Assembly: GCA_041743835.1 (NCBI GenBank)
Contig: JBGTLW010000062.1
Location: 1-13,003 of the forward strand
Origin: JBGTLW01 sp041743835
Lineage (GTDB): Bacteria > Planctomycetota > Phycisphaerae > Phycisphaerales > Phycisphaeraceae
Direction: 5' to 3'
DNA: 13,003 nt
Both the position numbers and the translations under genes were made by a program. The first letter of the stretch is position 1. Each line of letters opens with the position of its first letter. Shown here one piece after another: positions 1 to 6,838 of this stretch. The notes below the pieces were generated by a model. The model saw only the letters and a list, made by a program, of their open reading frames with translations, made no database searches and was not told where the DNA came from.

Positions 1-1
1 G

Positions 2-319
2 GCCTGGCGGCGAGGCAAGCGGTCGCCGGTCAAGGCAACGGAGGCAGCGCGGGTCACCGCGGCGGCGCGGCTTGGTCAGGTTGCGACCGATCTGGGCGTC
101 AATGAATACGGCATCCGCCGATACGCCGCCCCACTGCTGGATGGGCCCCGGCTGGTCGGTGTGCTGGCTGTCGCGCAGTTCTGCACGCCGGGCAACCAGC
201 GTGCATCCGTCGAGCTGCGCGACACAGTGCGCGATGCGGCGCTACAACTGAGCAACACGCTAAACACCGCGCCCGCGTTGCGGGCGGGCTACCCCCGGAA
301 GATGACTCCTAACTCCTAA
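2..319 (+). CDS. C-terminal fragment, possible IclR-type regulator effector domain
   Basis: The frame is open from the window edge to TAA at 317-319 and gives 105 residues; the start lies outside the window. The fragment contains RRYAAPLLDGPRLVGVLAVA followed by a predicted amphipathic helix (VELRDTVRDAALQLSNTL). This order, an Ala-Ala-Pro strand, a Gly-Val-Leu-Ala-Val strand and a closing helix, resembles the end of the effector-binding domain of IclR-family transcription factors. That is recognition by pattern only; a GAF-like domain would look similar. The last residues are encoded by the heptamer array at 306-326, which also supplies the stop codon. The sulfatase start codon follows 20 bases later, so the two genes may be co-transcribed and the product could regulate the sulfatase. 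Confidence 0.5.
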   Translation, partial: AWRRGKRSPVKATEAARVTAAARLGQVATDLGVNEYGIRRYAAPLLDGPRLVGVLAVAQFCTPGNQRASVELRDTVRDAALQLSNTLNTAPALRAGYPRKMTPNS

Positions 320-326
320 CTCCTAA
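306..326 (+). repeat. Heptamer tandem array, 3 x CTCCTAA
   Basis: Three perfect copies of CTCCTAA lie at 306-312, 313-319 and 320-326. Because 7 is not a multiple of 3, the three TAA triplets (310-312, 317-319, 324-326) fall in three different frames, so the array stops translation in every forward frame. The middle copy gives the stop codon of the upstream gene. The array ends 13 bases before the sulfatase start codon. Confidence 0.9.
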
Positions 327-339
327 CCCGGAGCCTGCC

Positions 340-1863
340 ATGCGAATCCTTTATCTCGATCTGGATGCACTCAACCCCCGCCACCTCTCGTGCTATGGCT
401 ACCACCGCAAGACCTCGCCGACGATCGACGCGATCGCGGCCCAGGGCGTGCGTTGTGAGAAAGTGTACACCTCCGATGCCCCGTGTCTGCCGTCACGCAC
501 CGCGTTTTATCAGGGACGCTTCGGCATCCAAACCGGTGTCGTCGGCCACGGCGGGACAGCCGCCGACCCCAAGCGCGAGGGCAAGCTACGCAGCTTCCGC
601 TCGTGCTACGAAGAGCAATCCTTCCCGCGGCAACTGCAGAAGGTCGGCTTCCACACCGCCATGATCTCGCCCTTTGGCCAACGCCACGCGGCCCACCAGT
701 ACTACGCCGGGTTCAACGAGATCCACAACACCGGCGGAGGCGGGATGGAGCCCGTCGAGATCGTCCAGCCCGTCGTGGATCGCTGGATCGATCAGCACGC
801 TGCGGAGGACAACTGGTATCTCCACATCAACTACTGGGACATCCACACCCCCTACCGCGTGCCGCAGGACTACGGCGACCCGTTCGAGGGCGACACCAAC
901 ACCAGCCAGATCACCGATGCCATGCTCGAAGCGCACACCAAACGCTACGGCCCACACTCTGCCCAAGACCTGGGCATGTACGGCGACAACGACACCGAAC
1001 GCTTTCCACGCCTGCCGCTGCGCATTACCGATCGCGCATCGCTCAAGCAATGGCTCGATGGCTACGACACCGCCATCCGCTACGTCGATGACCAGATCAA
1101 AACCATCGTCGGCAAGCTCAAGGCGGCGGGCGTGTATGACGACACAGCCATCATCATCTCGGCCGACCACGGCGAAAACCAGGGCGAACTGGGCATCTAC
1201 GGCGAGCACGGCACGGCCGACGTCGGCACCTGCCGTATCCCCATGATCGTCAAGTGGCCCGCCCCCGCCCCCGGACGTAACGCCAAGGCGCTGGGCGCAG
1301 GCACGGTCGATCACGGCCTGCACTACCACCTCGACTGGGCGCCGACCTGCATGGAGCTGCTCGGCCACGCCGACAAGTGCCCCGCCCTGTGGGACGGGGA
1401 GAGCTACGCCCAGACGATCAAGTCCGGCAAAGGCTTGGGTCGAGATGAACTGGTCGTCAGCCAGTGCTGCCACGTGTGTCAGCGCGGGGTACGGTTTGGC
1501 AAGTGGATGTATGTCCGCACGTACTTCGACGGGTTCCACCCCTTCCCGCAGGAGATGCTCTTCGATCTGGAGGCCGACCCGTTGGAGCAGAAGAACGTCG
1601 CGGACAAGCACCCGGAGGTGGTGCGTGACGCGGCGTATCGGCTGATGAACTGGCACGATGCGCAGATGCAGAAGATGGCGCAGAACGCCAGCGACTCGGT
1701 CGATCCGCTGTGGACCGTGATGCGTGAGGGTGGCCCGCAGCACGCGAACTTCGAGCCCGGCCGCAGCCCGCTGCCCAAGTACCTCAAGCGTCTGGAAGCC
1801 ACCGGCCGGGCCGAAGGTGCCGCCGCCCTCGCCAAGAAATACCCCGCGCTGTGCGGTGAATGA
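340..1863 (+). CDS. Sulfatase (formylglycine-dependent, S1 type)
   Basis: This 507-residue enzyme should hydrolyse a sulfate ester; the substrate cannot be read from the sequence. Residues 49-53 are CLPSR, the C-x-P-x-R core in which Cys49 is converted to formylglycine in this family. Metal-binding parts are the N-terminal DLD (residues 7-9) before the typical LxCYGY segment, and ADHG at 275-278. The C-terminal part has the usual FDLEADPLEQKNVAD segment. GGAG at 330-333 sits 6 bases before the ATG, which supports this start. The protein begins directly with the first catalytic strand and shows no signal peptide, so it is predicted to be cytoplasmic, unlike many planctomycete sulfatases. No dedicated maturation enzyme is in the window. 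The gene lies just behind a possible regulator and is followed by a palindromic repeat. Confidence 0.93.
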   Translation: MRILYLDLDALNPRHLSCYGYHRKTSPTIDAIAAQGVRCEKVYTSDAPCLPSRTAFYQGRFGIQTGVVGHGGTAADPKREGKLRSFRSCYEEQSFPRQLQKVGFHTAMISPFGQRHAAHQYYAGFNEIHNTGGGGMEPVEIVQPVVDRWIDQHAAEDNWYLHINYWDIHTPYRVPQDYGDPFEGDTNTSQITDAMLEAHTKRYGPHSAQDLGMYGDNDTERFPRLPLRITDRASLKQWLDGYDTAIRYVDDQIKTIVGKLKAAGVYDDTAIIISADHGENQGELGIYGEHGTADVGTCRIPMIVKWPAPAPGRNAKALGAGTVDHGLHYHLDWAPTCMELLGHADKCPALWDGESYAQTIKSGKGLGRDELVVSQCCHVCQRGVRFGKWMYVRTYFDGFHPFPQEMLFDLEADPLEQKNVADKHPEVVRDAAYRLMNWHDAQMQKMAQNASDSVDPLWTVMREGGPQHANFEPGRSPLPKYLKRLEATGRAEGAAALAKKYPALCGE

Positions 1864-1877
1864 CCCTCGCCCACGTC

Positions 1878-1908
1878 CCCCCGTTTAGCGGGGGCCGTAA
1901 GGCCCCGC
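1878..1908 (+). repeat. Palindromic dispersed repeat, copy 1 (possible terminator)
   Basis: The element lies 14 bases after the sulfatase stop. It can form two overlapping hairpins: CCCCCG (1878-1883) with CGGGGG (1889-1894), or a longer one pairing 1888-1896 with GGCCCCGC (1901-1908) around a GTAA loop with one bulged G. A near-identical copy (28 of 31 positions) lies at 12925-12955. No long T-run follows, only CTTTG, so function as an intrinsic terminator is uncertain; a REP-like repeat is an alternative. Confidence 0.75.
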
Positions 1909-2129
1909 TTTGCCCCCGCCACCCACCCCGCCGACGCCGCTGGTGTCCTGCCCGACGCGGGCCTGCCGCGCTGGCATCCCATACGACGGGCCACGCAAGC
2001 GAAGTGCTAACTGTAACTCGCTGCTTAACAGAAACTTGCTGATCTCCGACCCGGACCGAACCCGCGGCACGCCACTTGCATATGATCTGTGGACCCCGCC
2101 ACATTCGGCGGGCCACGGGAGCCAATGCA
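1909..2129 (+). promoter_or_regulatory. htpX upstream region with -10-like site and leader hairpin
   Basis: No gene is visible here. TATGAT at 2081-2086 resembles a -10 element, but no good -35 lies upstream. Directly after it is a hairpin: GTGG (2089-2092) plus CCCGCC (2095-2100) pair with GGCGGG (2107-2112) plus CCAC (2113-2116) around the loop ACATTC. The stem abuts the ribosome binding site GGGAG at 2117-2121. If TATGAT is used, most of the hairpin would lie at the very 5' end of the htpX mRNA and could stabilise it or tune translation. Confidence 0.4.
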
Positions 2130-2966
2130 ATGACACAATTCGTGAATAACGTGAAGACCGCCGGGCTGATGGGCTTGATGTTCGGGCTGATCCTCGCGGC
2201 TGGTTATCTTCTGGGCGGTTCGCAAGGGCTGATCTTCGCGCTGGTCCTCGGCGGGGGGATGAACTTCGTCGCGTTCTTCTTCTCCGACACCATCGCGCTC
2301 AAGTCGATGCGAGCGAAGGAAGTCGATCGCACCACCGCCCCGGACCTGGTCACGATGGTTGAGCGGCTGGCGAAGAACGCCAACCTGCCCATGCCCCGCG
2401 TTTACATCTGCCCGCAGGATGCGCCCAACGCGTTCGCCACCGGCCGCAGCCCGAAGAAGGCCGCGGTCGCCGTGACCAACGGGGCGCTGAAGCTGCTGGA
2501 TTACGACGAGCTTGAGGGCGTGATGGCGCACGAACTGGCGCACGTGAAGAACCGCGACACGCTGACCAGCACCATCGCCGCGACCATCGCGGGTGCGATC
2601 AGCTACGTCGGGTGGATCTTCATGTTTGGCGGGCGCGGCCGGGATGTGCATCCGGCGCTGGCGTTGTTGTTTGTGATCCTCGCGCCGATCGCGGCGATGT
2701 TGATCCAGATGGCGATCAGCCGGTCGCGCGAGTTCGTCGCCGACGCCGACGGGGCCGCGATCGCGGGCACACCGCACGGCCTGATCGGTGCGTTGCAGAA
2801 GCTCGACGCGATGAACAAGCGCATCCCGATGGAGTCCGAGATGCCGTCACAGAACCACATGTTCATCGTCCAGCCGCTGAGCGCCACCGGGGCCGGCTTC
2901 GCCAAGCTCTTCAGCACCCACCCCGCCACCCGCGACCGCGTGCTCAAGCTGCAGCAGTTGGCGTAA
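2130..2966 (+). CDS. htpX: HtpX-type membrane zinc metalloprotease
   Basis: This 278-residue inner-membrane protease of the M48B family is expected to degrade misfolded membrane proteins. Two hydrophobic segments lie near residues 10-28 and 31-52. The zinc site HELAH is at 134-138, and Glu201 in SREFVADADG is the likely third ligand. Two further membrane segments fall near 148-168 and 177-196, between the zinc-site parts as in the family. The open frame extends upstream to 2076, but GGGAG at 2117-2121 is 8 bases before the ATG at 2130, and the protein from there starts like other HtpX proteins. Its 3' end overlaps the convergent radical SAM gene by 23 bases. lemA, a frequent genomic partner of htpX, is about 8 kb downstream. 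Confidence 0.93.
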   Translation: MTQFVNNVKTAGLMGLMFGLILAAGYLLGGSQGLIFALVLGGGMNFVAFFFSDTIALKSMRAKEVDRTTAPDLVTMVERLAKNANLPMPRVYICPQDAPNAFATGRSPKKAAVAVTNGALKLLDYDELEGVMAHELAHVKNRDTLTSTIAATIAGAISYVGWIFMFGGRGRDVHPALALLFVILAPIAAMLIQMAISRSREFVADADGAAIAGTPHGLIGALQKLDAMNKRIPMESEMPSQNHMFIVQPLSATGAGFAKLFSTHPATRDRVLKLQQLA

Positions 2967-4458
2967 GGCCTGGGGTGAGGTGCGACCGGCAGACTTTTCG
3001 GAAGTGGTGGCCGTAGATCCAAAGTGTCACAGCCAGTGGCAGCTTGCGCGGGTGATGCGTCGTGGTCCACAGGAGGAGCCGCCAGTAGTGCAGGCGTGAT
3101 CGGCTGATCACCCCCAGCCGCACCGCCGATCGACCAAACGCCAGCAACTGCCCCCACCGCAACCGCTCACGCGGCGCGGCATCGACACCCGAGCGGTACT
3201 CGCGCAGGAAGGTCTTGATCCGCTGGTAGTACGGCCCGGGGGCGTAGATGTGCCGCATGATCCCGCGGTAACCCGCGGCCAGCGTGGCGGGGTCGAGCAC
3301 AGTGCGGATGTTCGTCGTGCCATCGACGTTGTCACCGGTGGAGTTGCCGATCAGCCTGCCCTCGACCCGCATGCGTTCGTACAAACGAGTGCCGATCGGC
3401 GCCTGCAACAGCCCAACCATCGCGGTGACGATCCCGCTGTGCTGGATGAAATCGATCTGCCGCTGGAAGATGCCCGGCGTATCGTGATCAAACCCCACAA
3501 TGAAACCGGCCTGCACCTGTAAACCGGCGCGCTGCAGTGTCTTCACGTCCGCCACCAGATCCCGCCGCTGGTTCTGCTTCTTGTCGCACTCCTTGAGCGA
3601 GGCCTCATCGGGCGTCTCGATGCCGACGAACACGGAGTCGAACCCAGCCGCAACCATCTGGGCCATGAGCTTGGGGTCATCAGCGAGGTTGATCGAGGCT
3701 TCGGTCTGCAACGGCTGGGCGTATCCAGCACGACGCCAGGCAATCAGGGCCGGCAGCAGGTCTTCGCGCAACGCTTTCTTATTGCCGATGACGTTGTCAT
3801 CCACAAAGAAAATCGGCCCGCGCCAACCCGCCTGCCGCAGCGACGCGAGTTCGCCGATCACCTGCGCGCCCGACTTCACCCGTGGCCGATGACCGAACAA
3901 CGCGGTGACGTTGCAGAAATCGCAGTTAAACGGGCAGCCCCGGCCGAACTGCACGCTCATCGACGCGTACCGCTTAAGGTCCGCCAACCCCCACCGCGGC
4001 GCGGGTGTCGTGGACAGGTCCGCTAAGCCCTCGGCCCGATACAACGGCTTCGCGCAGCCCGCCTCAAAGTCGGCGAGGAAAGGCGGGAGGCTCAGTTCCG
4101 CTTCGCCAAGCACAAAGTGGTCCACCTCGGGAAAGTCCGTGTGCTCCCCCGCGAAGAGCGGGCCACCAGCGACGACGGTCTTGCCCGCCGCCTTGCATCG
4201 CGCGACAAGCTCGTGGGCCGAGTCACGCTGCACGGTCATCGCGCCGACCATTACCAGGTCCGCCCACGCGATGTCCGCGTCGCGGAGCCGGCTGACGTTC
4301 ACATCCACCAGCCGCGGCCGCCAATGCGCGGGCAGCATCGCCGCGACGGTGAGCAGGCCTAGCGGTGGGAACGCGGCCCGCTTGCGGACAAACCGCAACG
4401 CGTGCTTGAAACTCCAGAACGTGTCGGGGTACGCCGGGCAAAGCAGCAGGACGTTCAT
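2944..4458 (-). CDS. B12-binding-domain radical SAM protein (DUF4070-like)
   Basis: This is a 504-residue protein. Residues 1 to about 125 look like the cobalamin-binding Rossmann domain placed before the radical SAM core in BchE/HpnP-like enzymes, with PDTFWSFKHAL and PPLGLLTVAAMLP as recognisable family segments. No DxHxxG is visible, as is usual in this class. The radical SAM cluster motif is GCPFNCDFC, with Cys175, Cys179 and Cys182 (Cx3Cx2C). The remaining part after about residue 350 resembles the DUF4070 domain. Such enzymes catalyse methylations or other radical reactions; the substrate is unknown. GGAG (plus-strand CTCC at 4466-4469) is 7 bases upstream of the ATG. The gene is convergent and overlapping with htpX, so the two share no room for separate terminators. 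Confidence 0.9.
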   Translation of the reverse strand: MNVLLLCPAYPDTFWSFKHALRFVRKRAAFPPLGLLTVAAMLPAHWRPRLVDVNVSRLRDADIAWADLVMVGAMTVQRDSAHELVARCKAAGKTVVAGGPLFAGEHTDFPEVDHFVLGEAELSLPPFLADFEAGCAKPLYRAEGLADLSTTPAPRWGLADLKRYASMSVQFGRGCPFNCDFCNVTALFGHRPRVKSGAQVIGELASLRQAGWRGPIFFVDDNVIGNKKALREDLLPALIAWRRAGYAQPLQTEASINLADDPKLMAQMVAAGFDSVFVGIETPDEASLKECDKKQNQRRDLVADVKTLQRAGLQVQAGFIVGFDHDTPGIFQRQIDFIQHSGIVTAMVGLLQAPIGTRLYERMRVEGRLIGNSTGDNVDGTTNIRTVLDPATLAAGYRGIMRHIYAPGPYYQRIKTFLREYRSGVDAAPRERLRWGQLLAFGRSAVRLGVISRSRLHYWRLLLWTTTHHPRKLPLAVTLWIYGHHFRKVCRSHLTPGLTPTAAA

Positions 4459-4772
4459 CGCGATGCTCCGATTCGTTGTCGCGTGATGCGCGACGAGACG
4501 ACCCGCAGCGCGTCCCGATTCTATGCTGTTTCACGTACAACAGTGCAGCGATTAGGAATCAGATGTGCGTTTTTTCCTTATAAATACAGGACAAAATGAG
4601 TACGGATCGCCCAGCGCTGTTGCGAGGCGGTTCACGCGCATGGCTGCACGAAGTAGCTAGGCTGCGCCGAATGCGTCTTGTGCTTGCCGCGACTAGGCGA
4701 TGTGTGGCTGCCGTAGCGCATCGGGTGCCTGCGGCTCATCGTGATCGCGCGGGGTGTGGGGGTCTTGGCGGG
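4459..4772. other. Gene-free 314-base stretch with AT-rich island
   Basis: No convincing gene is seen on either strand. The notable part is a strongly AT-rich block at 4569-4597 (a T6 run, CCTTATAAATAC, then ACAAAATG) in otherwise GC-rich DNA. TTATAA at 4578-4583 is palindromic and could be a -10 for the leftward radical SAM gene, with a leader of about 110 bases, but no clear -35 is visible. CTGTT (4526-4530) and AACAG (4539-4543) form a short dyad between the island and the gene. From about 4600 to 4772, behind the pilin stop, nothing clear was recognised. Confidence 0.45.
4478..4494 (-). promoter_or_regulatory. Hairpin in the leader of the radical SAM gene
   Basis: GTCGCG (4478-4483) and CGCGAC (4489-4494) form a perfect 6-base-pair stem with loop TGATG. 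It lies 19 bases upstream of the start codon and 8 bases before the ribosome binding site, so it would be in the 5' untranslated leader. A regulatory role is only inferred. Confidence 0.35.
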
Positions 4773-5687
4773 TTACTGGATGTTGGCGTCGCCCTTGCCG
4801 TTCCAGTAGCCGTTGTCTTTGTTGCCATCGCCGTCGTAGTCGTCGATGTCGGCCATCTTCATCGCCGAGCCGTGGCCGTCGCCGAAGACGAAGTTCGCCG
4901 CGCCGTTGTTCCGCTCGGCGGGGAAGGAGCGGTGCACGTAGCTATCCGCATCGCCAGCGGGCTCAGCGGTAGAACCGCTGGCGTAGTAGGCTTGGGTGGC
5001 GCTGCTGGAGTTCGATCGGAAGGCTCCGCTAAAGGTTTTGCCATCACCCCAGGATCCGGCACTCCAGATGCCCGGCAACGGTGGGTCCAGCACATACACC
5101 GCTTCGCCCCCTGCTCCCGGCTCGTTGCCAGCGCTTCCGCCACGCGACCCGGCGGTGTCGCCGACGAACACGGTCTCCGTCGCGGACACCACGTCGGTAT
5201 CCATGCGTGCGTGGAACGTGGGGTTGTATCGCGAATTACCCAGGTACTGAAAGTTGTAGCCATAGCCGCCGAAGTACTTCACATCGCCGGACCCAACCGT
5301 GTGGGCGAACGGCTTGTTGAAGCGCACCATCTCATCGGCGGTGAGTTGCGGGCTCAGGTAGATCGCGGTGTTGGGCATGTAGGTGAACAGGTGATCGGGC
5401 CAGCGGGTGCGGGGGCTGGCGTAAGCGGGGTGCCCCACCGACCCGGACGACGAGTGAATCGGCAAGTAATCCTTGCTTTCTGCGGAGTAGGCGCTAATGG
5501 CGATACCCATCTGGCGGACATTGCTGAGGCTCACCGAGCTGCGGGCCGCGTCACGGGCTAGACCTAATGCTGGCAGTAGGATGCCGATCAACAGCGCGAT
5601 GATGGAGATCACTACGAGCAGCTCGATGAGCGTAAACGCTTTCCTGGCAATGAATTGTAGACGATAAGTCGTGTGTGTACGGGGCAT
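4773..5687 (-). CDS. Pseudopilin-like protein with acidic Asp-rich C-terminal tail (paralog 1)
   Basis: This 304-residue protein has a 17-residue leader ending RKA, then FTLIELLVVISIIALLIG, the prepilin-peptidase signature. Phe18 would be the mature N-terminus and Glu22 the conserved +5 glutamate. The -1 residue is Ala rather than the usual Gly. Near the C-terminus RNNGAANFVFGDGH matches the planctomycete H-x9-DG prepilin motif except that the His is Asn. It is followed by DIDDYDGDGNKDNG, a DxDxDG-type loop that could bind calcium. AGGA (plus-strand TCCT at 5697-5700) lies 9 bases before the ATG. It is likely exported and assembled or anchored by a type II/type IV pilus-like system; no such machinery is in the window. 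Its paralog is directly upstream. Confidence 0.9.
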   Translation of the reverse strand: MPRTHTTYRLQFIARKAFTLIELLVVISIIALLIGILLPALGLARDAARSSVSLSNVRQMGIAISAYSAESKDYLPIHSSSGSVGHPAYASPRTRWPDHLFTYMPNTAIYLSPQLTADEMVRFNKPFAHTVGSGDVKYFGGYGYNFQYLGNSRYNPTFHARMDTDVVSATETVFVGDTAGSRGGSAGNEPGAGGEAVYVLDPPLPGIWSAGSWGDGKTFSGAFRSNSSSATQAYYASGSTAEPAGDADSYVHRSFPAERNNGAANFVFGDGHGSAMKMADIDDYDGDGNKDNGYWNGKGDANIQ

Positions 5688-5696
5688 GGTGTATGG

Positions 5697-5743
5697 TCCT
5701 TTTGATTTACATGAGACTGCGTCTCACATTTAATTCAAAAGGA
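5697..5743 (-). promoter_or_regulatory. Leader stem-loop covering the pilin ribosome binding site
   Basis: On the minus-strand RNA, UCCUUUUGA (5743-5735) can pair with UCAAAAGGA (5705-5697), a perfect 9-base-pair stem. The second arm contains the ribosome binding site AGGA of the pilin gene starting at 5687. Inside it is a perfect inner stem, TGAGAC (5712-5717) with GTCTCA (5721-5726), around a 3-base loop. An internal loop of 6 and 8 bases separates the two stems. The structure would hide the ribosome binding site. The inner palindrome could instead be a protein operator. Confidence 0.55.
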
Positions 5744-5771
5744 GAATACTGATATTGAGAATCGCTTGCAA
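5743..5771 (-). promoter_or_regulatory. Putative sigma70-like promoter for pilin paralog 1
   Basis: Reading the minus strand, TTGCAA (5771-5766) and TATTCT (5748-5743) are separated by exactly 17 bases and each match four of six consensus positions. Transcription would start near 5736. That start would leave out almost all of the first arm of the ribosome-binding-site stem, so only longer transcripts, for example read-through from the upstream paralog, could fold it. Confidence 0.4.
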
Positions 5772-5778
5772 GTGCGAT
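5761..5778 (-). terminator. Short dyad behind pilin paralog 2 (weak terminator candidate)
   Basis: ATCGC (5761-5765) and GCGAT (5774-5778) form a 5-base-pair stem with an 8-base loop, 37 bases downstream of the paralog 2 stop. The sequence after it on the minus strand is AT-rich but has no real T-run. It overlaps the putative -35 of the next gene, so it may be chance. Confidence 0.25.
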
Positions 5779-5814
5779 ACGGGCATGAGAAATCTGAGTT
5801 CGCGGCAGGTTGAT

Positions 5815-6678
5815 TTAGTTCAGGGCTGGGTCCGCCGAACCGTAACCGTTGTAGTGGCCGTTGTCGTTGTTGCCGTCGCCGTCGGAGTCGTCGAGGTCGG
5901 CGGCCTTGACCGATTCGCCGTGGCCGTCGATGAAGGTGACGTTGGCGCTGCCGTTGTTGCGTTCCATGGTCCACGAGCGCCAGAGGTAGGTGTCCGGGTT
6001 GCCGCCGGGCTCGTTGACGGAGCTGCCTGCGTAGTAGGCCCGGCCGTCGGGGTGAGCAGTGCGGGCGGAGATCAGCGGCGGATCGATCGCGTACACCGCT
6101 TCGCTGCTGTGGCCGGGCATCGCGCCGCTGCTGCCGGCGCGAGAGCCGGAACAGTCGCCGATAGCGACGGTGTCGCTGGTGGCGGTGATGTCGGCGAGGT
6201 TGCGGTGGAAGGTGGGGTTGAAGCGGGAGTTGCCCAGGTACTGGAAGTTATAGCCGTAGCCCGCGAACGCGACCGGCCCGCCGGGGTAGGGGTCCGCGGG
6301 GTCGTTGGTGTGGGCGAAATAGCGGGTGGAGGCCTCGCGTTGGGCGGGGTCGAGATTGGGGCTGACGTAGATGTCGATGCTCTGGAGGTAGGGGAAGAGG
6401 TAGTCGAACCAGCGGGTGCGCGGGTTCCACGACGACGGCGACGAGTGCATGGGCAGGTAGTCGCGGTGGTCAGTGGCATACACCCCCATGGCAAGGTTGA
6501 GATTTTTGATCTGCGTCATGGCGACAGTGGAGCGTGCCGCGTCGCGGGCCGCACCCAGCGCGGGCAGCAAGATACCGATCAGCAGGGCGATGATCGAGAT
6601 GACCACCAGCAGTTCAATCAGCGTAAATGCCGAATAAAAAACAACTTGCGTGTTAGTGCGTCGGGCGTGTCGGTGCAT
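5815..6678 (-). CDS. Pseudopilin-like protein with acidic Asp-rich C-terminal tail (paralog 2)
   Basis: This 287-residue paralog of the neighbouring pilin-like protein shares SAFTLIELLVVISIIALLIG, the segment YGYNFQYLGNSRxNPTFH and the C-terminal architecture. From the ATG at 6678 the leader is 17 residues with Ala at -1, Phe18 and Glu22, exactly as in the paralog. AGGAG (plus-strand CTCCT at 6688-6692) lies 9 bases upstream, so this start is preferred to the in-frame ATG 54 bases upstream. The C-terminus has RNNGSANVTFIDGH, again Asn where H-x9-DG proteins have His, then DLDDSDGDGNNDNG, a possible calcium-binding loop. The pair probably arose by tandem duplication and may be co-transcribed, with 127 bases between them. 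Confidence 0.9.
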   Translation of the reverse strand: MHRHARRTNTQVVFYSAFTLIELLVVISIIALLIGILLPALGAARDAARSTVAMTQIKNLNLAMGVYATDHRDYLPMHSSPSSWNPRTRWFDYLFPYLQSIDIYVSPNLDPAQREASTRYFAHTNDPADPYPGGPVAFAGYGYNFQYLGNSRFNPTFHRNLADITATSDTVAIGDCSGSRAGSSGAMPGHSSEAVYAIDPPLISARTAHPDGRAYYAGSSVNEPGGNPDTYLWRSWTMERNNGSANVTFIDGHGESVKAADLDDSDGDGNNDNGHYNGYGSADPALN

Positions 6679-6838
6679 GACGGGTGGCTCCTGCAGTTGC
6701 TGAAAATCAGTCTCATTACGATCTGAGCCCAAGGCTAACGCCCCCGGTGCGACGTTTTCAAGGGCGTGCAGATTTTGCGGGGGCCAACCCGTTACAATCG
6801 AGCCTCTACCTGTTTTTCAATGGCATGGAAGCCCTCGC
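6679..6838. promoter_or_regulatory. Divergent intergenic region, pilin paralog 2 / murB
   Basis: Promoters for both genes must lie here unless transcription comes from farther away. For murB, TACAAT at 6793-6798 is a fair -10 element without an obvious -35, and GGAAG at 6827-6831 is the ribosome binding site. For the pilin, a TGAGAC element (plus-strand GTCTCA, 6710-6715) starts 37 bases before the start codon, close to the position of the same hexamer before paralog 1 (39 bases). Confidence 0.4.

Noticed and set aside
586..1743. 385-codon minus-strand frame opposite the sulfatase
   Set aside because: The sulfatase has catalytic motifs and a ribosome binding site; the antisense frame shows no domain.
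4596..5561. Long plus-strand open frame of 321 codons opposite pilin paralog 1
   Set aside because: It runs antisense through a clear pilin gene, is Val/Ala/Arg-rich as expected for a GC-rich shadow frame, and has no recognisable domain.
5843..5905. GTCGTT/GTCGCC-rich quasi-repeats near the pilin 3' ends
   Set aside because: They are explained by codons for the Asp/Gly/Asn-rich protein tail rather than by a DNA repeat.
5755..6726. Long plus-strand open frame of 323 codons opposite pilin paralog 2
   Set aside because: Same reason: an antisense shadow with low-complexity Val/Gly/Ala composition covering a well-supported pseudopilin gene.
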